DNA from: Thalassobellus sp050294475
GTDB lineage: Bacteria; Bacteroidota; Bacteroidia; Flavobacteriales; Flavobacteriaceae
Direction: 5' to 3'
Length of the DNA: 64,000 nt
Assembly (NCBI GenBank): GCA_050294475.1
Contig: JBNKOE010000011.1
Coordinates: 79,835-143,834 of the forward strand
The position numbers and the translations under genes are program-made. The notes under the pieces were generated by a model, which was not told where the DNA came from, did no database searches, and saw only the letters and a program-made list of their open reading frames with translations. Of this stretch, positions 35,694-44,010 are shown in pieces. Each line of letters opens with the position of its first letter. Position 1 is the first letter of the stretch.

Positions 35694-36944
35694 TCAATTT
35701 TTAAAAATTTCTTTTAGCAACATTTCAAAGGCTTTATTAGCCCCTTTGTTTATTACTTTTGTACGATGATTACCTAGCATGAATTTTTCTGAGTAAACAC
35801 CTGTTTTTGTAGCAATTGCGATAAAAACAGTACCAACTTCTTCTTCAGATTCTCCTTTTGTAGGTCCCGCATTTCCTGTTGTTGCAATAGCATAATCTGT
35901 TTTAAATAATTGTAAAACATGTTTCGCCATAGACTCTGCAACCTCACTACTTACCACAGAATGTTCATAAATATCATCTTTTGAAACACCTAAAATATTA
36001 ACTTTAGAATCAGTTGCATAACTAACAACACTGCCTTTAAAATATGCAGATGCTCCCGAATTTTTAGTAAAACGTTCTGCTATTTTTCCTCCTGTACAAC
36101 TTTCGGCAGTGGCTACAGTTTTGCCTATTTTGGTTAAATGCTTCCCTATTATGGCTTCAATTGATCCATCTTCATCCTCAAACCCTAAAAATTCATCTTT
36201 AATAAAAGGAATAACAGCATCAATTTCTTTTTGAACATCATCTTTAATTTTTTGTTCATCAAATCCTTTTGCCGATAAACGTAGTCTCATATTTCCTAAA
36301 CTAGGCAAATAAGCTAACTTAATGTGCTTTGGCAAAGCATCTTCCCAATCTTCTATTCGTGCAGCTAAAGTACTCTCACCTAATCCATGAATCAATAATG
36401 TTCTATGCAATATAAACGGACATTGATATTTGTCTTTTAATTTAGAAATAACAACATCATCTATTAGTCCTTGCATTTCAAAAGGAACTCCAGGAAGCGA
36501 AATAAAAACTTTATCATTTCTTTCTAACCACATACCAGGTGCAGTACCTAGTTTATTCATTAAAACAGTCGCTTTAGAAGGCACTAACGCTTGATCTTTA
36601 TTGACTTGTAAAAGCGTTTGTCTCACATACTGTTTCCAGATTGATTCTATATTATCTAATACAGAAGTATCTAAAACCAAGGTGTCGTTAAAATATTCGG
36701 CTATTGTTTTTTTGGTAATATCGTCTTTAGTAGGGCCTAATCCTCCTGTAATTATAACAACATCTACTCTGCTTTCAGCATCTTTAAATGCATTTAATAT
36801 ATGTTGTTTATCATCTTGTATAGATGTAATTTGATAAACCGAAATGCCAATTTTGTTTAATTGTTTTGCTATGTATGAAGAGTTGGTATCAACAACTTGA
36901 CCAATAAGAAGTTCGTCACCTATGGTAATTATCTCTGCTAGCAT
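35694..36944 (-). CDS. cinA: CinA family protein: nicotinamide-nucleotide amidohydrolase
   Basis: A 416-residue two-domain protein. The N-terminal MoaB/COG1058 domain (AEIITIGDELLIGQVVDTNSSYIA, then ITGGLGPTKDD) is linked to ADP-ribose pyrophosphatase activity. The C-terminal PncC domain (TVATAESCTGGKIAERFT, YAIATTGNAGPTKG) deamidates nicotinamide mononucleotide in NAD recycling. The stop-start spacing to the HPt gene upstream is zero (36944/36945), so the two are translationally close. Confidence 0.93.
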   Translation of the reverse strand: MLAEIITIGDELLIGQVVDTNSSYIAKQLNKIGISVYQITSIQDDKQHILNAFKDAESRVDVVIITGGLGPTKDDITKKTIAEYFNDTLVLDTSVLDNIESIWKQYVRQTLLQVNKDQALVPSKATVLMNKLGTAPGMWLERNDKVFISLPGVPFEMQGLIDDVVISKLKDKYQCPFILHRTLLIHGLGESTLAARIEDWEDALPKHIKLAYLPSLGNMRLRLSAKGFDEQKIKDDVQKEIDAVIPFIKDEFLGFEDEDGSIEAIIGKHLTKIGKTVATAESCTGGKIAERFTKNSGASAYFKGSVVSYATDSKVNILGVSKDDIYEHSVVSSEVAESMAKHVLQLFKTDYAIATTGNAGPTKGESEEEVGTVFIAIATKTGVYSEKFMLGNHRTKVINKGANKAFEMLLKEIFKN

Positions 36945-37286
36945 TTATAAATTAAAATCAGATTTTATTTCAGCAACTGCCTTATCGACTGCTGAAATTA
37001 CAATTTCTAGTTGTGGTGTAATATCTAAATCTGTTTTTGTAAACTTTCCCCAATCTTGTACTTCAATTAATGTATCAAGTATACCTAACTCAAATAAATC
37101 GACTGTGGGCTTCATTTTATGAGCCGCTTGATAAGCTTCTTGATAATTAACCTCAGCAACTGCTTTTTTTAGTCGCTCTGCATCTTCAGGTATTTCTTCT
37201 AAAAATGTTTCAGCTAAAGTTGCAATGAAATCTTCATCGTTATCTGCTAATTCACGTACTCTAAATAATTTGTAATGTTGTTCCAT
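36945..37286 (-). CDS. Histidine phosphotransfer (HPt) protein
   Basis: A 113-residue four-helix HPt domain. The phospho-accepting histidine is H56 in AYQAAHKMKPTVDLFELG, matching the HPt pattern HxxKP...G. It would relay phosphate between a hybrid histidine kinase and a response regulator; no kinase or regulator is nearby, so it is an orphan. It is packed between an FAH-family gene (37287) and cinA (36944) with no spacing. Confidence 0.85.
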   Translation of the reverse strand: MEQHYKLFRVRELADNDEDFIATLAETFLEEIPEDAERLKKAVAEVNYQEAYQAAHKMKPTVDLFELGILDTLIEVQDWGKFTKTDLDITPQLEIVISAVDKAVAEIKSDFNL

Positions 37287-37898
37287 TTATTTTACTGTTA
37301 TTGAAAACATTTCTTTGTCTTCTATAAATCCTTTTAGTTTATCATTTGCGATTACTCTGCCAACTCCTGCTGGTGTGCCTGTAAATATAATATCTCCAAT
37401 CTTTAAAGTGAAATATTTTGACACATATTCTATTATTTCATCAATTTTCCATAACATGTGGCTTGTATTTCCTTTTTGTACAATATTTTGGTTCTTTTTT
37501 AAAGAAAATTCAAAAGCATTAATATTTACTATCTCGCTAACTGGCAACCAATTACCAACTACAGCTGCCCCATCAAAAGATTTTGCTTTTTCCCATGGCA
37601 AGCCTTTTGCTTTTAACTTTCTTTGTAAATCGCGAGCAGTAAAATCTATTCCTAAGCCAATTTCATTATAATATTTATGGGCAAATTTTTTATCAATATG
37701 CTTACCGACTCTATTTATTTTAACCAAAACTTCTACTTCATAATGCACATCATCTGAGAAATCTGGAATAAAAAAAGGTTGTTTTTTTAATAAAATAGCT
37801 GTGTCTGGCTTCAGAAAAACAACAGGTTCTTCTGGCTTTTCGTTTTCTAATTCTTTTATATGTTCGGTATAATTTCTACCGATGCAAATGAGTTTCAT
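37287..37898 (-). CDS. Fumarylacetoacetate hydrolase family protein
   Basis: A 203-residue single-domain FAH-superfamily enzyme. Metal ligands are visible in DVHYEVEVLVKI (two Glu) and FDGAAVVG (Asp), with LGIDFTARDLQ, IFTGTPAGVG and KPDTAILL as usual. Members are acylpyruvases or oxaloacetate decarboxylases; the exact substrate is not deducible. It heads a run of three genes without gaps (FAH, HPt, cinA). Confidence 0.9.
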   Translation of the reverse strand: MKLICIGRNYTEHIKELENEKPEEPVVFLKPDTAILLKKQPFFIPDFSDDVHYEVEVLVKINRVGKHIDKKFAHKYYNEIGLGIDFTARDLQRKLKAKGLPWEKAKSFDGAAVVGNWLPVSEIVNINAFEFSLKKNQNIVQKGNTSHMLWKIDEIIEYVSKYFTLKIGDIIFTGTPAGVGRVIANDKLKGFIEDKEMFSITVK

Positions 37899-37988
37899 AC
37901 TTCATTATTCCTGTTAAAACAGAAATCTTATTTTATTATTCAATTCTAACTCTTATTGTAGATTCATACCTTCTCAGGAATGATTAAA

Positions 37989-38765
37989 TTACCCCAATTT
38001 ATTATTAAAACTTCTCAGTTTTATAGCTGTAAGCACTTTTTTGGTGTATAATGGAAAATCGGCATTTAGCAACCAACCAAAATAACCTGGCTCTTTTTCT
38101 AAAACATCGGTTACTAATTTCCCTTTATGCTTTCCAAAAGAAAAACATTCTTCTCCTTTTTTATTATACGCTATAAAACCTGCAAAATCTGCAAATTGTT
38201 TTCTAGAACTAAATTCGGCCAAAAATTTAGTATCATTTTCTATTTCGTCGTACTTTTCTATTTGGGCTTTTAAAACCTCGTAAGTCGCATTTGTATCAGC
38301 TTCAGCTCCATGTGCTCCCTCTAATTCTTTATCGCAATAAAATCTGTAAGCAGCACTTAAAGTACGTTGTTCCATTTTATGAAAAATTGTTTGCACATCA
38401 ACCGCTAAACGGTTTTTCATATCAAAATCTATATCTGCTCTAAGCATTTCTTCTGCTAAAAGTGGAATATCAAATCTATTAGAATTAAAGCCTCCTAAAT
38501 CGGAATCTTTAATCATATTATAAATATCTTTTGCTAGCTCTTTAAAAGTAGGCTCATTTGCTACTTTTTCATTAGTAATTCCATGAATTTCAACAACATC
38601 TTTAGGAATTTCCATTTCTGGATTAACCAACCATGTTTTACTCTCTTTATTTCCATTAGGAAACACCTTGAGAATTGATATTTCAACGATTCTATCTTTT
38701 GATATATTAACTCCAGTTGTTTCTAAATCGAAAAAACAAATAGGTTTGGTAAGATTTAATTGCAT
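37989..38765 (-). CDS. DEDDh 3'-5' exonuclease with a C-terminal DUF3820-like domain
   Basis: A 258-residue protein. The exonuclease domain (1-175) has all DEDDh residues: FFDLETTG (D13, E15), the GFNSNRFDIPLL strand with Asp, and HGAEADTNAT. It resembles the DNA polymerase III epsilon proofreading subunit. The C-terminal part (about 200-250, FSFGKHKGKLVTDVLEKEPGYFGWLL) matches the DUF3820 pattern. No polymerase gene is next to it, so whether it proofreads or serves repair or RNA turnover is open. Confidence 0.88.
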   Translation of the reverse strand: MQLNLTKPICFFDLETTGVNISKDRIVEISILKVFPNGNKESKTWLVNPEMEIPKDVVEIHGITNEKVANEPTFKELAKDIYNMIKDSDLGGFNSNRFDIPLLAEEMLRADIDFDMKNRLAVDVQTIFHKMEQRTLSAAYRFYCDKELEGAHGAEADTNATYEVLKAQIEKYDEIENDTKFLAEFSSRKQFADFAGFIAYNKKGEECFSFGKHKGKLVTDVLEKEPGYFGWLLNADFPLYTKKVLTAIKLRSFNNKLG

Positions 38766-38786
38766 TTATATTCTTTTTAAGAAGTG

Positions 38787-38794
38787 CAAATATA
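38787..38794 (-). promoter_or_regulatory. -7 element of the exonuclease gene
   Basis: The minus strand reads TATATTTG, a full match to TAnnTTTG, 21 bp before the ATG. No well-spaced TTG is seen. Confidence 0.45.
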
Positions 38795-38867
38795 CTAAAT
38801 TACAAAGGTGTGGAAAGCAAAAAACCAACCCTTTTATGGATTGGATTTTTATATATTGAATTTAATA

Positions 38868-40190
38868 CTATATCTCTCTATTAGAGTCCCAAGCCTCTAA
38901 ATAATCTTTAACAGCCTTAACAAACATACCTCCTAATGCGCCATTAACAACACGATGATCGTAAGAATGAGATAAAAACATTCTATATCGAATACCTATA
39001 AAATCGCCTTCAGGAGTTTCTATAACTGCTGGCACTTTTCTAATAGCTCCTAAAGCTAAAATACCTACTTGTGGTTGATTGATAATAGGTGTTCCCATAA
39101 TACTACCAAATGTACCAACATTTGTAACCGTATATGTTCCTCCTTGAACTTCATCTGGTTTTAATTGATTTAAACGTGCCCGATTTGCTAAATCATTTAC
39201 CTGTTTTGTTATACCAACTAAATTAAGCTGATCGGCATTTTTTATAACAGGTACTATTAAATTACCATCTGGTAAGGCAGCCGCCATACCTAAATTGATA
39301 TTTTTCTTTTTTATTATGGTGTCTCCTTGAAGCGAAATATTCATCATAGGATAGTCGCGAAGTGCTTTAGCTATCGCTTCCATAAATATGGGTGTAAAGG
39401 TTAAATTTTCACCTTCACGCTTCATAAAAGCATCTTTATTTTTCTTTCTCCAATTCCAAATTTTAGTAACATCGGCCTCAATAAAACTTTGTACGTGTGC
39501 AGATGTTTGTACCGATTCTACCATATGATGCGCAACAAGTTTACCCATTCTGGTCATTTCAATAATTTCATCTTCACCACTACTTATGGCTACAGGCTTA
39601 GAATCTTCTTTTATTTTTTCTACAACTGGTTTCTGAATAGGTTCTGGAATTTCAACTTTCTGAATTATTGGATTTGAAAGGTTTTCTCTGTTTTTAATAT
39701 AAGATAAAATATCATTTTTTGTAACACGCCCTTCTTTCCCTGTACCTTTTATAGCATCTAATTCTTGCTGAGAAACACCTTCTTGTTTTGCAATGTTTTT
39801 AACTAAAGGAGAATAAAAACGATTATCACTTGAAACTACTGGTGCTACTGTTGCTTTTGCAATATTTATTGTTTGCTCAACAGCTTCAATAACTTCTTCA
39901 TGTTCTTTTTCTTCAAGGTTACTTTCAGATTGAGAAACATCATCATCGCCTTCTGTTTCAATAATTGCCAAAACCTGACCAACTTGCACAACATCATCAA
40001 CATTAAAAAACTTTTCAACTAAAACACCATCAACTTCACTAGGCACCTCGCTATCAACCTTATCTGTAGCTATTTCTAAAACAGCCTCATCTAATTCTAT
40101 AGTATCTCCTACTTCTTTTAACCAAGATGTAATTGTTGCTTCTGCAACGCTTTCACCCATTTTCGGTAACTTAAGTTCGAATTTTGCCAT
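38868..40190 (-). CDS. 2-oxoacid dehydrogenase complex E2 (dihydrolipoamide acyltransferase)
   Basis: A 440-residue E2. Lipoyl domain: residues 1-80 with lipoyl lysine K44 in EIATDKVDSEVPSEV. A long acidic linker follows, then the E1/E3-binding domain (SPLVKNIAKQEGVSQQELDAI, GRVTKNDILSYI). The catalytic acyltransferase domain ends with SHSYDHRVVNGALGG. The usual HRxxDG aspartate is Asn here (N416), a variant I recall from related E2 proteins in this phylum. Acyl specificity (branched-chain, pyruvate or 2-oxoglutarate) cannot be fixed. E1 and E3 are not adjacent. Confidence 0.92.
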   Translation of the reverse strand: MAKFELKLPKMGESVAEATITSWLKEVGDTIELDEAVLEIATDKVDSEVPSEVDGVLVEKFFNVDDVVQVGQVLAIIETEGDDDVSQSESNLEEKEHEEVIEAVEQTINIAKATVAPVVSSDNRFYSPLVKNIAKQEGVSQQELDAIKGTGKEGRVTKNDILSYIKNRENLSNPIIQKVEIPEPIQKPVVEKIKEDSKPVAISSGEDEIIEMTRMGKLVAHHMVESVQTSAHVQSFIEADVTKIWNWRKKNKDAFMKREGENLTFTPIFMEAIAKALRDYPMMNISLQGDTIIKKKNINLGMAAALPDGNLIVPVIKNADQLNLVGITKQVNDLANRARLNQLKPDEVQGGTYTVTNVGTFGSIMGTPIINQPQVGILALGAIRKVPAVIETPEGDFIGIRYRMFLSHSYDHRVVNGALGGMFVKAVKDYLEAWDSNREI

Positions 40191-40227
40191 ATCAATAACG
40201 TAATACTTATTTTTTAATTTTATTTTG

Positions 40228-40235
40228 CAAAATTA
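40228..40235 (-). promoter_or_regulatory. -7 element of the E2 gene
   Basis: The minus strand reads TAATTTTG, a full match to TAnnTTTG, 37 bp before the E2 ATG. The -33 half is unclear. Confidence 0.4.
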
Positions 40236-40252
40236 ACAAAAAAACATTGTTT

Positions 40253-41368
40253 TTAATGTATTTTCTTTCGCAAAAACTCTTTTATTTCTCCTTTTACAAA
40301 TCCGTTATCACTACCTATAATAAAATTAGATTCATTAGGTAATATTTTATAAGTCAAGCCTTGTTCAATATTGTTCGTACTTATATTTTGAATTATATCT
40401 TTATAAGTTAACACGTTAGCATCAAATATGATTTCAGAGTTTGGCTTAACAGATTTTTTATCGGATTTCAAAATTACTTTTTTAGATAGAATAGAAAACA
40501 ATTTTTCGTTCTTTTTATTAGAAACAAAAACATATTCTGAAATATTTTTAATCTTATTTTTTCTAATTCTCCTAAATTTATAAGCCAACTCTATACCTAA
40601 CCAAATAACCGCATCAAACAATCTGTTTTTCTTAAAATACTTTTTATAAAATATTTTCATAGCACCAAAAAAACGACGCGCATAATAACGGTCTTTTAAG
40701 GTACTTTCTCCTTTAAAATGAATAATTTGGGTATTCCCAAAATAATAGTTCTTATACCCTGTTTTTAAAACTTTATAAGACAAATCTATATCTTCGCCAT
40801 ACATAAAGTAATCCTCATCAAAACCTCCAACTTCATTATAAACACTCTTTTTAATTAACATAAATGCTCCAACTAAAATATCAACTTCGCCAGTTTCATT
40901 TTTATCTACATGATTTGCATAATAATCTTTAGAAAACCCTAATATTTTTTTGAATGCGACATTTACCGTAGGTATATTTCTTTTACTTTCAGGTAAAAAC
41001 AAACCGCCTCCGTTTATTAATTTACAACCAACAATCCCTAAATTATTTTTATCTTCAGAAAACCTTAATACCTTTTCAAAAGTATCTTCAGCTACTACTG
41101 TATCTGGATTTAGAATGCACAAATAGTCTCCCTTAGCCTGTAAAACACCAATATTATTTCCTTTTGAAAAACCTAAATTTTCTTTATTTTCAATAAGATT
41201 AATCTCAGGGAACAACTCTTTAACCATCTTACAGCTATCATCTTCAGAATTATTATCTACTACTATAATTTCTGCATCAATATTTTTAATAGCAGCTTCA
41301 ACACTTTTTAGACATAACTCCAAAAAATAACGAACATTATAATTTAATATGATGACTGAGAGTTTCAA
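40253..41368 (-). CDS. Family 2 glycosyltransferase
   Basis: A 371-residue GT2 with MKLSVIILNYNVRYFLELCL, the VDNNSEDDS nucleotide loop, NLGFSKGNNIG, and CILNPDTVVAED at the metal site. The GGFDEDYFMYGEDIDLSYKV segment is typical of rhamnosyltransferase-like GT2 enzymes. The last 100 residues are an extra, lysine-rich domain of unknown role. It stands away from the main polysaccharide operon, 7 bp downstream of recR, so it probably serves another envelope glycan. Confidence 0.9.
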   Translation of the reverse strand: MKLSVIILNYNVRYFLELCLKSVEAAIKNIDAEIIVVDNNSEDDSCKMVKELFPEINLIENKENLGFSKGNNIGVLQAKGDYLCILNPDTVVAEDTFEKVLRFSEDKNNLGIVGCKLINGGGLFLPESKRNIPTVNVAFKKILGFSKDYYANHVDKNETGEVDILVGAFMLIKKSVYNEVGGFDEDYFMYGEDIDLSYKVLKTGYKNYYFGNTQIIHFKGESTLKDRYYARRFFGAMKIFYKKYFKKNRLFDAVIWLGIELAYKFRRIRKNKIKNISEYVFVSNKKNEKLFSILSKKVILKSDKKSVKPNSEIIFDANVLTYKDIIQNISTNNIEQGLTYKILPNESNFIIGSDNGFVKGEIKEFLRKKIH

Positions 41369-41375
41369 AAAAAAA

Positions 41376-41993
41376 TTATGATTTTAAAGAAGATTCAAAT
41401 GGAATTCTGTTTAATATACTTCTTCCTAAAGTTATTTCATCGGCATATTCTAATTCATCACCAACCGAAATTCCTCGAGCAATTGTTGATGTAAAAACAT
41501 TATAATCTTGAATTTGTTTGTAAATATAAAAATTGGTAGTATCTCCCTCCATCGTCGAACTTAACGCAAAAACCAACTCGGTAATTTTACCTTCTTTAAC
41601 TTTATTAATTAATGAGTCTATATTTAAATCATGTGGCCCTATACCATCCATAGGTGAAATTTTACCTCCTAAAACATGATATAAACCTTTAAATGAACTT
41701 GTGTTTTCAATAGCCATAACATCTCTAACATCTTCTACTACACAAATAATATCTTCTTTTCTGTGTGGACTAGAACAAATTTCACAAATTTCGGTATCGC
41801 TAATATTATGGCAAGATTTACAAAATTTAACATCATTACGCATAGTTTGCAATGATTCGCTTAAAGCAAAAATATGCTCTTTAGGCTGTCTAAGCATATG
41901 CAATACCAAACGTAATGCCGTACGCTTACCAATACCTGGCAATTGAGACATCTCGTTTACAGCACGTTCTAATAACTTCGATGAAAATTCCAT
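41376..41993 (-). CDS. recR: Recombination mediator RecR
   Basis: Works with RecO/RecF to load RecA at gaps. ATG at 41993 (MEFSSKLLERAVNEMSQLPGIG) is the usual family start; a GTG lies 6 bp upstream. The HhH segment (LPGIGKRTALRLVLHML), the four-Cys zinc finger (CKSCHNISDTEICEIC) and the Toprim domain (ICVVEDVRDVMAIE) are intact. The length of 205 is normal. Confidence 0.97.
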   Translation of the reverse strand: MEFSSKLLERAVNEMSQLPGIGKRTALRLVLHMLRQPKEHIFALSESLQTMRNDVKFCKSCHNISDTEICEICSSPHRKEDIICVVEDVRDVMAIENTSSFKGLYHVLGGKISPMDGIGPHDLNIDSLINKVKEGKITELVFALSSTMEGDTTNFYIYKQIQDYNVFTSTIARGISVGDELEYADEITLGRSILNRIPFESSLKS

Positions 41994-42116
41994 GGCCACG
42001 AAATTAATATTTACACTTCAATTTAACTAATTTAACAAACTCTTTTAAATAACAGCACTTGCATTTGGATTTTGAATTTTAATATTTGTAATTTGAAAAC
42101 TTGAAAAATTGGTTTT

Positions 42117-43577
42117 ATGACTGCAACACAAATTCTATTATTAATAGCGGCCTATTTTGTCGTTTTAATTTTAATATCCTATTTCACAGGTAAAGAAGAT
42201 TCTAACGATGCTTTTTTTAAAGCTAATAAATCGGCGCCTTGGTATTTAGTTGCTTTTGGAATGATAGGTGCCTCTTTATCTGGAGTAACCTTTATTTCTG
42301 TTCCTGGTATGATTGGCGAACAACAATTTGCCTATATGCAAGGTGTTTTTGGATTTTTTGTTGGCTATTTATTTATTCTCTTTATATTACTTCCCATTTA
42401 CTACAAACTTAATGTAACATCAATTTACCAATACCTAGAACAGCGTTTTGGAAAAGTAAGTTATAAAACTGGCGCATTTTTCTTTTTACTTTCTAGAGTT
42501 ACCGGAGCTTCGTTTAGACTCTTTTTAGTAGCATTGGCTATGCAATATATTGTTTTTGAAAGCATAGGAATTCCTTTTTGGATAACGGTAGTTATATCTA
42601 TTTTATTAATTTGGGTTTACACCAAAAGAGGTGGTATAAAAACTATTATTTGGACAGATACTTTACAAACTTTAGCGATGCTAACCTCTGTTGGTGTAGC
42701 TATCTATTTAATAAATGAAAAATTAGATTGGACTTTTATTGAATTTTTAAATTCTAACGAGTTTTCATCAAGAGGGCAAATATTCTTTTTTGATGATCCG
42801 AATTCAACTACCTATTTCTGGAAATATTTTATTGGCGGTATTTTTATAGCTATTGCCATGACTGGTTTAGACCAAGATATGATGCAAAAAAACCTGACTT
42901 GCAAAACACCTGAAGAATCTAAAAAAAACATGTTTTCAATGGCAACACTGCTCATATTTGTAAACTTTTTCTTTTTGTCTCTGGGCGCCTTATTATTCAT
43001 TTATGCTAAAAAGTTTGATATACAAATCCCTGTTGTTGATGGAAAAGTAAGAACCGATTTATTATTTCCTGAAATTGCTATGAATCAAGATTTAGGAACT
43101 GGGTTAGCTGTTACTTTTATAATTGGCTTAATTGCTGCAGCGTATTCAAGTGCCGATAGTGCTTTAACTTCTTTAACAACCTCATTTTCTGTAGATTTTT
43201 TAAATATTGAAAAACTTCCGGTAGAAGCACAAAAACCACTTAGAAAAAAAGTACATATTGGTGTTTCTATTTTATTAATACTAGTTGTTATTCTTTTCAA
43301 CAATCTTGAAGGCAACGTTGTTGGTAACTTATTTAAGTTTGCCACATTCACTTATGGCCCTTTACTAGGTTTATTTGCATTTGGTATTTTAACCAATTAC
43401 AAAATTAAAGATAAGTATGCTTGGGTAATTGGCCTGCTTTCAATTATTATAAGTTTTGTAATAACATCTTTACCAGAGAGTATTATTGGTAATTATAAAT
43501 TTAATTGGGAAATACTACCTTTAAATGGCTTGATTACTTTTATTGGTTTAATATTGATTCGTAGTAAGCAAAACTAA
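42117..43577 (+). CDS. Sodium:solute symporter (SSS family)
   Basis: A 486-residue inner-membrane transporter with about thirteen membrane helices. Family signatures: GMIGASLSGVTFISVPGMIG, LFRLFLVALAMQY-like helix and GLIAAAYSSADSALTSLTTSF, the sodium-site helix. It would take up a small solute with Na+; the substrate is unknown. Its 3' end overlaps the 3' end of the convergent CoA-binding gene by 30 bp. Confidence 0.9.
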   Translation: MTATQILLLIAAYFVVLILISYFTGKEDSNDAFFKANKSAPWYLVAFGMIGASLSGVTFISVPGMIGEQQFAYMQGVFGFFVGYLFILFILLPIYYKLNVTSIYQYLEQRFGKVSYKTGAFFFLLSRVTGASFRLFLVALAMQYIVFESIGIPFWITVVISILLIWVYTKRGGIKTIIWTDTLQTLAMLTSVGVAIYLINEKLDWTFIEFLNSNEFSSRGQIFFFDDPNSTTYFWKYFIGGIFIAIAMTGLDQDMMQKNLTCKTPEESKKNMFSMATLLIFVNFFFLSLGALLFIYAKKFDIQIPVVDGKVRTDLLFPEIAMNQDLGTGLAVTFIIGLIAAAYSSADSALTSLTTSFSVDFLNIEKLPVEAQKPLRKKVHIGVSILLILVVILFNNLEGNVVGNLFKFATFTYGPLLGLFAFGILTNYKIKDKYAWVIGLLSIIISFVITSLPESIIGNYKFNWEILPLNGLITFIGLILIRSKQN

Positions 43578-43910
43578 AGTACAAGCTACTTCAAAAGCAA
43601 TATTATTTTCTTTTAAAATATTATAAAACTCAGGGTTTTCGGTTCCAGGATTAAAAATAACACGTCTTGGTTTTAATGAAACCACATAGTCAAAATAATC
43701 TATTTGCCTTTTTGCGTTAAGATATAAAGTAACAGTATCAATATTTTTATAAGGCAATAATTCAGTATCAATATCCACACCTTCAATAGTTCCTTTTTTT
43801 AAACCAAAAGCAACAACTTCATGATTATTTGCGACTAATCTTTGTACCGCATAATTCGAATATCTATTTGGTTTTAATGATGCTCCAAGCACTAGTGTTT
43901 TTTTATTCAT
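43548..43910 (-). CDS. CoA-binding (Rossmann) domain protein
   Basis: A 120-residue single CoA-binding domain, the YccU/COG1832 type: TLVLGASLKPNRYSNYAVQRL at the N-terminus, then YLNAKRQIDYFDYVVSLKP and RVIFNPGTENPEF. It probably binds CoA or an acyl-CoA; no enzyme activity is established. Tail-to-tail overlap of 30 bp with the symporter gene. Confidence 0.88.
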   Translation of the reverse strand: MNKKTLVLGASLKPNRYSNYAVQRLVANNHEVVAFGLKKGTIEGVDIDTELLPYKNIDTVTLYLNAKRQIDYFDYVVSLKPRRVIFNPGTENPEFYNILKENNIAFEVACTLVLLTTNQY

Positions 43911-44010
43911 CGTGTTAAAGATATGTTAATACGTAAATTTAAAGTAACAGAATTAAATTGCAAACGTCTATTTAATAATTAATTATCAATCAAAAAACAA
44001 TCAATCAAAA

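Noticed and set aside
43548..43577. 30-bp overlap of convergent genes as a regulatory device
   Set aside because: Tail-to-tail overlaps of this size are common in compact genomes; nothing else supports regulation.
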